The notes under the pieces: model-generated | Told to the model about the DNA's origin: nothing | Database searches by the model: none | Seen by the model: only the letters and a program-made list of their open reading frames with translations | Shown here: piece by piece, positions 1 through 14,100 of the stretch | Layout: the number at the start of each line of letters is the position of its first letter | How positions within the stretch are numbered: position 1 is the first letter of the stretch | Made by a program: the position numbers and the translations under genes | Source of the DNA: Alnus glutinosa | Lineage: Eukaryota > Streptophyta > Magnoliopsida > Fagales > Betulaceae | Direction of reading: 5' to 3' | Assembly (NCBI RefSeq): GCF_958979055.1 | Contig: NC_084886.1 | Location: 52,993,102 to 53,057,101 of the forward strand | DNA: 64,000 nt

Positions 1-465
1 CAAGGCAAACAAGTCCCTTTGTACAACCAATCATTGATGTCTTGAACTAGTCATCAATGCAGTCATGAAAGATAAACTTACAAGACCAGGCAATTATATA
101 TCCAGTCCAGAGAAAAGTAAACTGGACTACATTCTGTAATAAGTATATTATAGCAGTAAAAATGGTTCTTAAGTAAGATGATAGATCCATTTCTTTCTAC
201 ACTATGAATCCAAATTAGACGGTTCATAAATTGGACTAGAATGATTACAATGGATTCTCTATCAAACTATGGCGTGTGATGAAGTCTCTTCGTAAGACTT
301 TGTTGGCTCTTTTACCAAACAAAGAAACTTCCAGGTTTATATCATAAGAACGATTCTGCTTCATTCCCACGCTAGCTTAAGATTAAGGAAATCTTAACAT
401 TTGAAATGCATCTCAACCAATGCCAACAACATTAGGCAGAAGATATATTGATTAAGAAACAACTA

Positions 466-4269
<3,804 letters not shown>

Positions 4270-4404
4270 CTACTAGAGTGGGCGAGGCGAGGCGAGTGTG
4301 GTGGCTGTGGACCGCGGGTGATGGTGCTTCGTCTTTTCTGCGGTTGGATTGGTTATATGACGGTTTTACAAGCCGGACTGTAGGGGTTCAGGAGATCGTT
4401 TGTT

Positions 4405-4466
4405 TGGGCCTTCTAGAAATAATGCGGACTTTGGATCGACCTTTAAGAGGTCCATTATCAGGCCCA
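4405..4466. promoter_or_regulatory. Two site II (TGGGCC/GGCCCA) motifs upstream of the synthetase gene
   Basis: TGGGCC at 4405-4410 and GGCCCA at 4461-4466 lie 225-290 bp upstream of the synthetase ATG. Site II motifs bound by TCP factors are common in promoters of plant translation and organelle-biogenesis genes. The motif match is seen directly; function is inferred. Confidence 0.45.
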
Positions 4467-4634
4467 CTGCAGTAAATGCGGAAAACCCAAATTCCTATAA
4501 TTATAATTTGTGAAATTAGACGGAATTTAATTACGACAGTTTCGAGTGGTTGGCCAAAGGATATGAACAGTTTATGCATTCGACCATTTGATGAGAAGGT
4601 TGGTGGGGCATTTTCTTTTGCAAAGAATGCTAAG

Positions 4635-4936
4635 CCTAAGTTCGATTGGGTTTACGATTTTAAAAAAAATGTGATTTTAAAATATGTAATTTGAAAAAAT
4701 AATTTTTAAAAATGTAGTTAAAATTTTGACAAAATTACAGTTTGATCTTTAAAATCACGTGTTACTATGTTAGTCTTTAAAATTCAATGTTTTTAAAAAG
4801 AACACCATATTTCCTGTGATTTGAAAACATAAAAAATCTGTATTTTCAAATTGCAATTTTCAAATAATTCATTTTTTTCGATTTTGTTTAAAATTGCACT
4901 TTTTGTTTACGAAATCGCTATCTCCTACACACCCTT
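4635..4936. mobile_element. Degraded Tourist-like MITE (GCGATTT family)
   Basis: The interior is similar to the better-bounded elements at 8796-9088 and 37699-38016: repeated ATTTTAAAA(T/A) blocks, a (T)TTTGACAAAAT block and a closing AAATCGC arm. The ends are too diverged to fix a target-site duplication, so limits are approximate. Confidence 0.55.
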
Positions 4937-5136
4937 AGAAAGTTTTGATTGAACAATTTCTTCAAAAATCACGGAGCTTATAACTTTGCGGGATGGTTGT
5001 AGTACTTTGGCCAAAACTTTGTAAATTGAACTTGAATGGTAATATTTATGATTAAACTTTTGTTGATGGTTTAAATGAATTATTGGATGTTATTTCTGGC
5101 TCTCCTAACTTAAAAAAAAATAAATAAATAAAAAAT

Positions 5137-5594
5137 GGATAATTTCACAAAAAAGTATTGAATTAGACACCGTTTTGACGAAATTGTTCTGAACTAACAA
5201 ACGTTTCAAATTAGGGTTGCCAAGTTTTCAAAAGTCTCACTTAAGGTTACTCTGTTAGAACATGCTGTTAAATCCTCCCAAAATTCTCAAAATACCCTTA
5301 TATTTATTTTTATAAAAAAAAAAAATTATAAAAATTGTCAAAGATTCTTGCATGGGTATTTTTGTAAATTTCGTTAAATTTTGACAACACCTAAATCCTA
5401 GCATTTAAAATAAATAATAATAAAAAAAAAAAAGGTATTTTTGATACTCCATTAGAACTTAACAGCAAATCCTAATAGGGTACCCTTAAATGAGACGTTT
5501 GAAAACTTAGCTACCCCAATTTGAAATGTTTAATAGTTTAATACCCTTTCGTCAAAACGGCATATAATTCGATACCTTTTTGTGAAGTTATTCC
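5137..5594. mobile_element. Inverted-repeat MITE with 8-bp target-site duplication
   Basis: Both arms are long and similar. The left arm begins GGATAATTTCACAAAAAAG and the right arm, reverse-complemented, begins GGAATAACTTCACAAAAAGG; similarity continues for more than 100 bp. TAAAAAAT flanks both sides (5129-5136 and 5595-5602). An 8-bp duplication suggests hAT or Mutator-type mobilisation, but the duplication is low-complexity. There is no coding capacity. Confidence 0.75.
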
Positions 5595-6013
5595 TAAAAA
5601 ATATATATGATTATCGTTAGTGAATATGTATATTTTAGTTAAATTTTTTATGTTTAAGTCAAAACAAACGGATTCATAAGTCATACGTTTAAAGTCACCA
5701 AAACCCAACAACTATGCTTGCTTCGTTACAATCGTTCATCCAATCAATAGAATAATCAAAGATAAGGGAAGAAAAGGAGAATAAAGAGCCAAGTTCTAAG
5801 AAAGGCAACATTTCTAAACAGCTAAGCAAAAAATATCCGTTCTTGGTTTACACTAAAATAGTGCACAACACACTAAAACAGTGAAGTTCAACATTCTAGC
5901 AGGTAAAAGAAGAGTATGGGATTTGAAAGTCTTCATTACAATCCAAAACAACATATTCTTGCCACAGAATTTTTACACCAACGGAACAGCCATTCTACAC
6001 AAGGGAAACCAGT

Positions 6014-7113
6014 TCAATGCCTTGGCAATTCTGGAGTCTCCATCAACTTAAAGTTGATGAAGTCGCAGTCTTTCCAGAGTGTGGAATAACTGGGTGATTT
6101 TGGGGTCATGCAAGGAGGTGGTGGAGAGGCAGGCCTGCTTGACAACAGCTCATGCTTCCAAGAAGATCCTCCATCTTCAATCAGCTGCTCAGCCATATCT
6201 TCCAATTCAAGGTGGTACTTCTTCAGAGAGTTTTCAGGCTGAATCTACAGAGGGAGAGTATTTTTTCAGTAAAGAATCCCTTGAGAAAATCTTTAAAAAC
6301 ACACAAAAAAGACTAGGAAATTTTTCTCAAAGGGAGATAATGCAAACTGACCTTCAATTTTCTTGACACTGATGGTGCACATGGAGTTGCTAGGTATTTC
6401 GAATGATCTAAAACATAAAATAATCAAATGTCTATACAAAACTACATAATAATAGATGCTTGTGTATATGTGTGTAAATTTGATATTACCATTGTCTAGT
6501 CCAACTGTCTTCAGAAATTCATCCATGTCCATAGACTTAGTCTGTGCTTTAATGCACTCTTGATGATTGTGCAGAAATCGTTCTTCAGCAATAGCACTGA
6601 CATGATGAAGTGGTTTCTCTGCCACAACACCGAGCTTCAGGTTAAGATTCTTGTTTAGTGCCTCAGCATGCAGATCTGCCTTGCCAGAGTTTGAAATGTC
6701 AGAAAGCGCTTTCCTGCTACCCGTCTGCAACTTCGCTGAGGCTTTAGAGATGCTTGTCTTTTTGTTTGTAACATCTCTGATTTTAGAGGCACCAGAATGT
6801 TCATCAATAAAAGTGACATTCTTCGAAGTTTGCTTTTTCGGTGCCCGATTTAGAACAGGCTTCTCTGAGTTTGATAAATCACTAAGTGGTTTCCTTGCAC
6901 CAAGCCCTCCTTTCCTCTCTGCTTTATGGACATTGGTCTTTCCCCCAACAGAAGCACCTGCCATAGATATCATAAGGTTAGACTAAAATAGCCCTAGTGA
7001 TTAGTGGAGAGCAATGAGTAATTTAAACATTGCACAGAAAGCATAGGTAGCGTACCATTGTAGTGAACATTAAAGTTTTGATCTTGAATCAGACGACCAG
7101 CTTGCATCGCCAT
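6014..7113 (-). CDS. PANS: PATRONUS-like plant securin
   Basis: Four exons: 7113-7056, 6957-6490, 6407-6352 and 6238-6014, giving 268 residues; all junctions are GT-AG and in frame. Two perfect destruction boxes (RxxLxxxxN) are present, RKPLSDLSN at residues 41-49 and RKALSDISN at 101-109, with a related IRDVTN segment between them. The stretch EERFLHNHQECIKAQ resembles the FLHDH-KCIKEQ block of Arabidopsis PATRONUS proteins, and the C-terminus is proline-rich (ASPPPP). In that family the protein protects centromeric cohesion by restraining separase until the anaphase-promoting complex destroys it. The start is the first ATG of exon 1; a second in-frame ATG follows two codons later. An MSA element lies upstream at 8562-8572. 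A less studied APC/C substrate is possible, but a securin is the best reading. Confidence 0.78.
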
Positions 7114-7590
7114 TCTTGATTTTTGTGGGAATGGAAGATTCACTTGCTTGGCTTTTTAGGAAACGGAAATTCACCATTAGACTTTTTCCTTAGGTAGAAT
7201 AAGTTCTAGGTAATAAATACTAATTTCTCTGAAATTATAGTTACTATTATATCCCCAAATGCTTCCCTATATTTGTACAAAAGGATAGAGAAATAGAGGA
7301 TATAATTCAGAGACATTTTTCTCTAACATTCCTAATTCACTGCCGGATATTGGTCAAATAAGAACAAAATTAGTATAATGACAGGTGCTCAAACGGAGAT
7401 AGATTGCAAGAAAGTAGCATCTAGGCTTACTCATCTGAGAAACAAAAGAAGAAAATAAGTAGAAGATATAGGTTCAGTTCATCTCAACACAACATATAAC
7501 CTCCAAAGGGGGCACCATCAATGTTCTGCAGAACATGTAGAATAACCACCTTTTACCCAAAATCAACCTCTAAGCAATGTGCAAGACCAG

Positions 7591-7629
<39 letters not shown>

Positions 7630-8561
7630 AGACTTTCTTTTTTGTTTTCTATTTGAGGGTTGCTTTTTCTGAGTCGGAATCTTGTAAATTCACCAAACCT
7701 CAATTTCGATACAAAATTCAAAGAATTACATTTCCATATTCCTCAAAAAGAAAAGCAAGTCTTTCATCAAGAACCCTCTATAAGGACACGGAGAAAACCC
7801 GAACGAAATAGAAAAATAGAACATTGTTAACACTTATATTCTCTTGGCTAGAATGGGTGGGTCCTCAGTAAAGAAAATCAAGGACTTAAATATATGGTTT
7901 GCTTTTCATTCATTTTCTTCTCCTATTCTTCTTGGCAACCAAACAAAGCAAGATTATTTTCTTGTTTTTCCAAATTTCGTTTTGAGTGCTTGGAACCCTA
8001 AGTGTTCGGCTAAAGAAAATACCCCCAGCCCTTATCATGAGAACGCAAAAAGAAAGCCTTTCTGTGAATAAAAAATAATATAATTCTCCTAATTTTCATT
8101 CATAAGCCTCAAGATCCTCTAGATATTCAAACCCCCCCATTTTTGGGGTTTCGCCAAAACACTTACCCTCTGTTTGGTTGTTAAGAAAACGGGGAAAAAA
8201 CAAAGATAACAGGGCAGAACAGTGAAATTGGACCCTTAACTTCCTCAAATTTCTGACCTTTTCCCATCAACCAAACAGGATAATCATTCAAACAGTTACA
8301 GAGAAACACTATTTGAGTTTCAATCAGATCGAAAAGACCAGAAAAACCAACCAAAAAAAAAAAAAGCACTGAGAAGGAGAACTCACAAAGTGATTTCAAG
8401 AATGAAAGATTTCTTGCTTTGATTTTTGGATTTTCTTTAAGTTTCTCGTCGATTTTCTCGCTTTTTCCCTGCAAATCCTCTGTTTCTTAGTAGACAGTTT
8501 TCGAAAGTGGGTCATTCAAATTGGGCTGGTCACGGAAATAGAGGGCAACGTGGTTCCAACT
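7114..8561 (-). other. 5' leader and probable leader intron of the securin gene
   Basis: No protein gene is seen. On the minus strand a leader-like stretch around 8390-8500 is followed by a plausible splice donor (GTGAGT near 8390), suggesting a 5' UTR exon and a long leader intron before the ATG at 7113. The acceptor is not resolved. A poly-A/poly-T tract lies at about 7591-7628. Confidence 0.35.
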
Positions 8562-8572
8562 TCCAACGGTAA
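8562..8572 (+). promoter_or_regulatory. MSA (mitosis-specific activator) element
   Basis: TCCAACGGTAA matches the MSA consensus YCYAACGGYYA at 10 of 11 positions, including the AACGG core. MSA elements are bound by three-repeat MYB (MYB3R) proteins and drive G2/M transcription in either orientation. It sits just upstream of the likely transcription start of the minus-strand securin gene, whose role is mitotic. Confidence 0.6.
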
Positions 8573-8795
8573 CAATTTTGATCTTCTTTTACACTATTAC
8601 CCCTCGTTGAGAGAGGTACTTACGGATATAACCTGTACATCGTTAGAGGTCCAATAATAATAGAGAAATGCTATAGTTCTTATTTTTTTAAAAAAAAAAA
8701 ACTCTCAAAATTAGTTCTTGAGTGGTGTGTGATCATCCTATTCGAGAATCATTTGAGAATTAACTTTCAGAAAAATAAAATAAAATAAATAATAA

Positions 8796-9088
8796 GGGTG
8801 CGTTTGGAATTGCGATTTCGTAGACAATAAATGCAATTTTAAATCAAATCGCAGAACATAAATCGTTTGGGAACTGCGTTTTTAAAAATTGCGATTTAAA
8901 AAAGCAGATTTTCTGATGGTACTTTTTTAAAAACGCAGAATTTTAAAGATAAATTCGCGATTTTAAAGGCTAAACTGCGATTTTGCCAAACACTTAACTG
9001 CGTTTTAAAAATCATTTTTTTCAAATCGCACATTTTAAAATCGTTATTTTAAATCGCACTTTTTAAAATCGCAAACTCAAACGGACTC
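8796..9088. mobile_element. Tourist-like MITE (GCGATTT family) with TAA duplication
   Basis: The ends are GGGTGCGTTTGGAATTGCG and the reverse complement of GAGTCCGTTTGAGTTTGCG. The trinucleotide TAA flanks both sides (8793-8795 and 9089-9091), as for PIF/Harbinger (Tourist) insertions. The interior is AT-rich and made of degenerate GCGATTTTAAAA blocks; it is non-coding. Confidence 0.75.
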
Positions 9089-9091
9089 TAA

Positions 9092-9741
9092 CTATAACAC
9101 TTCTCGTAATAATATACCAATCTCGACTCTACAAGTAGGCCAAGCGGGTCAATAACATTCCAAACATAAATTATCAACGATTCAATTTGAATTAGTTTTT
9201 TACCACTTCTTTTGCTATTAATCAAAATATATGGAATTGATTAATATACATATGGAAGTACTTTAATGAAATCTTGGCAAATCAAATCGTTAAGCTTTCG
9301 ACTCGAACTAATTGCACTTTGTACCAAAACAATTATTTTACCACTTGATGCGTTTTAAGAGTGTTTGTCGTTTTGGGGTTGATAAAGTATTTTGGTGTAA
9401 CATAAAATATTATGCATGTCCACTATCAAATGGTATAGTGATGTGAACCAATTAATACAAAACACATGAATGGATAGGTTGGTTGTTCCGAGTGAACCAA
9501 GAACTCTCAAAAAACACAGTGAGACTGTATTTTACTTAATAAAATTCAACATAACATATATTCCATAATCTTTCCTTTAAATACACAATAAAGCTAGCAA
9601 ACTCCCCATAGGAGTGTAACTCTATTCTAAATAGAGTTATCACATACATTCAGCTAGATAACCTATTGCTATTCAAATAAAACTTTAAATGAAAACTGAA
9701 AAACGGAAATTGACTTATAAGAAAATAAATAGCAAGTGTGT
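9092..9741. other. AT-rich intergenic DNA, probably old retrotransposon sequence
   Basis: No gene is recognised. The part from about 9480 to 9690 looks like diverged LTR or untranslated retroelement sequence, but no terminal repeats or coding motifs could be fixed. Confidence 0.3.
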
Positions 9742-10162
9742 GCACAAAGTGTCAACAAAAATAACAATGCGAAAAATAAATGACACAAGAATTTTTGTTA
9801 ACGAAGTGAAAACTCAAGATGAGAAAAACCACTTCGAGACAGCCAAACCCAGGATATTCACTATTCAGAAGACAAAGCTAACAAAGCAGTAACACTCACA
9901 TACGCCTGATGCAGTGGTCGTACCTTGCCCTCTAACGTGTAACCCAATACGAACGCTTCCCAACCAGGTTTCCTACCTGAAGGGGTCTTCAATGGAATCC
10001 TTTACCTTAGGGCCGACCCCTAAGATATACTTCAGTTGTAGCACAGCAACAGCACACTTGCAATGGCTTGAGAGACAAATCAGCTCCAATAATCTTACAA
10101 ATAACTCTCTAAGCTCTGATGGAATTCAATACCGAATTCTTGCAGTTCTCAATGCCTAAGGG

Positions 10163-10176
10163 CCTCTATTTATAGG
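10163..10176 (-). promoter_or_regulatory. TATA box of the copia-type LTR
   Basis: On the minus strand the sequence reads CCTATAAATAGAGG, a near-ideal plant TATA box. It lies between the TCCGGACG-rich upstream part and the transcribed-looking leader, as expected at a U3/R boundary. Confidence 0.55.
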
Positions 10177-10210
10177 TTCAGGTTCACATGGGTGATTGCT
10201 GTAAAATATA

Positions 10211-10884
10211 TAGGCGTCGTCCGGACGGTGGACATGGGCCGTCTGGACTGACAACTGTGCGACTAGAAATTCCAAGATTTTCGCTAAAAATCTTTCATGC
10301 TTGAGAGCCACGTCCGGACGGTGAGACACTATCTTCTGGACGGTCGCACATCCGCTGTAAGTAATTTTCATATAAGGTTCCGCGCGTTCGGACCATGGTG
10401 GATGGCCGTCTGGACTGTTAATCTTCAACACGCAATTTCCATATTTACTGTGCACACGTCCGGACCATGAAAGGCAGGCGTCCGGAAGGTTGAAGTCGAA
10501 TCTGCAATTTCCGTATCTGTTGAACACACGTCCGGACCATGCTGACAGACGTTTGGACGGTTGAATTTGAATTGCGATTCTTGCCTTAAGGAGAAGCGCG
10601 TCCGGACAGAAATTCACGTCGTCCGAACGGTTGCAGCAATCTTCCCATATATAATTTTGGAAAGAATCGGAAGCTTGATCGAATACTGAAGGGCGTTCGG
10701 ACGAGCTGCTGAGTCGTCCGGACGGATGCAAGCTGGAACAGAAGCTTCTCGATACAGTGAAGGGTCCGGACGAAAATACACATCGTTCGGACGGATGATG
10801 CTTGGTCTGTCGGGCGTCCGGACGGTATGGCAAGTTGTCCGGACAGATGGGCATTCGGACGGGATGACACGGTCGTCTGGACGG
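10211..10884. repeat. Array of about 20 interspersed TCCGGACG palindromic motifs
   Basis: GTCCGGACGG or one-base variants (GTCTGGACGG, GTTCGGACGG, GTCCGAACGG) recur about 20 times in 674 bp, for example near 10211, 10312, 10601, 10715, 10764, 10816, 10838 and 10875. Spacing is irregular (about 15-75 bp). Most variants are C-to-T or G-to-A changes, many at the CpG. The array forms the upstream part of the LTR-like segment. Confidence 0.85.
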
Positions 10885-11169
10885 CTGACAGGGAACCGAT
10901 TCTTCTAACTTGTACACAGTGCAGATTTTCTGAAACACTTATGAATAGTGGAATCCCTGTTAAAAAGCACATTTACAAACAAGTGATTTTGACCAACCAG
11001 AATGAAGCCAATTACAACCTAACAAAAACAACTACTATTACTCGTCTTCTCTCACTATAAGAGATAAGACTCTTATTCAACTACTACTCCTACTAGATAT
11101 ATCTACAACTTAGATATAGATGTAATCTTTACAAATTAGGATCATATCATATAGTGCCTGATAGAGTTG

Positions 11170-14100
11170 AAATTTGTTGGCTACTTCAGACATTTCTTCC
11201 ATTCCGACATTCTTATTTTCTATTTTTCATGCACAAGTTCAGCGATAAAGGTTTAGAGGTTTGTCGAGGTGAGCAAGCGGAAGATACCTATGATGATTAA
11301 GTCAATAAGACTATTAGGGCAAGCGGACTCTCTTAGTTTAAAGAGTTTTTAGTATTTAGTAAATATAAGATACATTGTGTATTAGGTAATTAAGGGTTTA
11401 TCTTTCTTCTAATACGTCTACTTACCTTCTCAATTACTAGACAAGTACCCTATATATGCACCTCTTTGGCGCGTGCCGTCCCATAACTAGGTTGCCTTTG
11501 ATAGTCATGCAAAGGTTGCTTATCGACTTTGGCCAAAGGTGTAAAGATCAAGAGAATAAATAAGGAATTTAGTAATTAATAAATTACATTTATTAAATGG
11601 ATGGGACAAATAATTATATTCTAGGTAATAATATTTATGTTATTAAAAATAAAATAAGCCTTAGGTGAAATAATAGAATTACAATAATGATAATAATAAT
11701 AACGGGTCTTAATGCAATAAATAATAAATTAAATGGGTAGTGAGTAGTTAAATTAAATGTGGGGTTATATATCAAATATTAAAATGATAGGATTAATAGA
11801 TTTGGAGGTCCTACTGTAATTAATAGAAGTTGTGGTTTTAAAATAAAAAGAAATCTCTCCCTTGCCACGTGGCATTACCCAATTGGTTGGGAGGATTTCA
11901 TTATTCCCTCTCAGCCACTCACATCGCGCCATTTGTCCCCACCCTATCCCTTTCCTTTTCTTTTCTTCTTTTCTCTCCTTCTCCATCACGCACGGCCTCT
12001 TCTTTCTTCCTATTATCTTTTCTTCTCCCACCCAACACCATCACCTTCTCCCTCTCCTCTCTCTATTTCTCCCATATGTTCCTTCCTCTCTTCTCTTTCT
12101 TATCCTTTCATCAACAGAGAGGGAAACATCGAGAGAGGCGATCGAAAGATCGAGAGAAACCAAGACCCATGAACCCGTGAGGCTTGTCGAACCCGATCGG
12201 TGTGCTGGGTTGTTGCCGGTGTCTAGAGGAGCGACGATGGTTGAACCAGGGACGGATTCTGGTCAACCCAGGCTCGATTTCCGGTGGGTTGACGGCAGGT
12301 CGCCTATTGGTGTGCTTTTCGGTGAACCCAGTGATGTTTTTCGATGATTTTTGAAGAATTTCCAGTAGGTAATTTCAAATAGTTTTTCAAAGTTTACTTG
12401 GGTTATAGATTGTTAACTTGTGTTGGATTATTGTTGATGGTGTTTTTCCAGAAATGTTAACCCATGTGATTAGCCGAGTATTGTCCTGTTCTTGGTGGAA
12501 TATTAGTTTTGTTTTGTTGTGATGATTTTTGGTATGGAATTTCTATGAGTTTGTCCTATAATGAATGAGTCTTCTCTTTGGGTTTTGTAACTACTGATTT
12601 TGTAGTGATTTAATGGATTATTATTTGGAATTTGGCGTTGGATTTTGAGTATGTGACATGGTAGAGTTTTTGATTGAAGATGGATTATAATTTTTGGCTG
12701 TGGTTGGCCGAATGGTGCATTTCCTATAGGTTTTGGGATTTGATGATATTAGTCTATGTTTAATGTTCTAAATGGGAGTAGTAAATTGGTGATGATGTGT
12801 ATGGAATTTAGAAGATGAGTTGTGATTTGTTGAAGAGATTGACTCTATGTGTTGAAATTGTCAATACCCATTGGTTTGTGACTTTATTGTGATATCGTGA
12901 TGTAATGGCTAATTATTGTTGAGGATTATTGTTAATGAGGTGCTTTCTTTGGAACCGATTGGGAGTTGGATTTGTGGATTGGTTGACTAGCATGTTGATG
13001 TTGGAATTTTGGTAGTGTTAGTTGGTGTTCAATATGCTAGAGTGGATTGATGATTTGATATTGGTAATATGACTAATAGTGGAATTGATCTTTAGTATAG
13101 GTTTTGATGTGTAGTTGGTTAATAATGGCTAATATGTTCTCCATGATATGCTTATGATGTTGGATATTTTAGGTGTTGATGAAGTTGAATTAATTTGGGG
13201 GTGGGTTGTTAATTAATAGTTGAATTCCTCATTTTAGTATTATAAGTATGGTGACTATGAGATTGTATTAGGTTGAGGTTGTAAGTAATATGGTTCTAAT
13301 CTTGGCGGTAATTGGGGAATGAGTCAAAGTAGCTAAGTATAGAGCTTAATATGGATAACAAGTGAAGATAGCTAAAATAAATTCTAGAACCCATCTATGC
13401 CCATAGGTTTAATAAAGAGTAAAGTATAATCCTTAGCTTTGATGTTTATGTATATGCCCAAAGCTTTAATAAATAAATATATTGCAATATGTGATTATAA
13501 CCTAATCTAATAATTAATATGTTAAACAAGATTAGGTTTTATAATTTAAATTACCTAGATGGTTAGTAGTTAATGAGTAAAGTGTTGAATATATTAATAA
13601 TTGTATTTAATGGATAAGAAACGAAATAAACTATAAACCTAAAGCCTATGGTCAAAATCAAAAGAGGACAACGATTCTAATAGAGTGTTAAAGAGCTATA
13701 GATTACTCAAATAACCCTATGTTTGTAAAAATAAGTTAGTAAGCGTATAGAAACACAAATATAATATAAATCTATGATGTGACAACTTAGTACCTAATCC
13801 ACCTATCCATGTACACTAAAGTATTTTAGTATATCATCGGATTAGGTTTAAGCTTGTTAAGTGTTGTATGCATATATGTATGTATATGAATCAAATATAC
13901 ATTGTTAACTTAATAAATAAGTAACGTGTTACAAAAATGGATTAATAATGATAATGTGATACAATAATAATAAATAAGCTAATAAAATAGTAAATACATA
14001 TTCTACTTAATAAGCATGATATAATAAGAACCTATAACCTAAATGATAACCTATTAATAGTTGAGGATACCTAGTTAGCTCTAGAAGCGAGTAAAACGAC

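Larger units (their letters stand above)
9742..10980 (-). mobile_element. Ty1/copia-type LTR (U3 with TCCGGACG array, TATA box, R/U5)
   Basis: Read on the minus strand, the segment has a U3-like part packed with TCCGGACG palindromes (10211-10884), a strong TATA box (CCTATAAATAGAGG at 10163-10176), then an R/U5-like part containing GGTTTTTCTCATCTTGAG, a stretch commonly seen in copia (Sirevirus-type) LTRs. Candidate ends are TGTGCAC at 9742 and ACAAACA at 10980 with AGTG on both sides, but this 4-bp duplication is weak and the limits are tentative. No internal gag or pol coding sequence is adjacent, so this is a solo LTR or fragment. Confidence 0.55.

Noticed and set aside
10156-10938. 260-residue minus-strand frame rich in RPD and PDG
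   Set aside because: It is produced by translating the TCCGGACG repeats and overlaps the LTR upstream part; not a protein gene.
11862-12347. 161-residue plus-strand frame starting MPRGITQ
   Set aside because: Mostly pyrimidine-rich Pro/Ser/Phe low complexity in a leader-like segment; frames overlap in all three phases.
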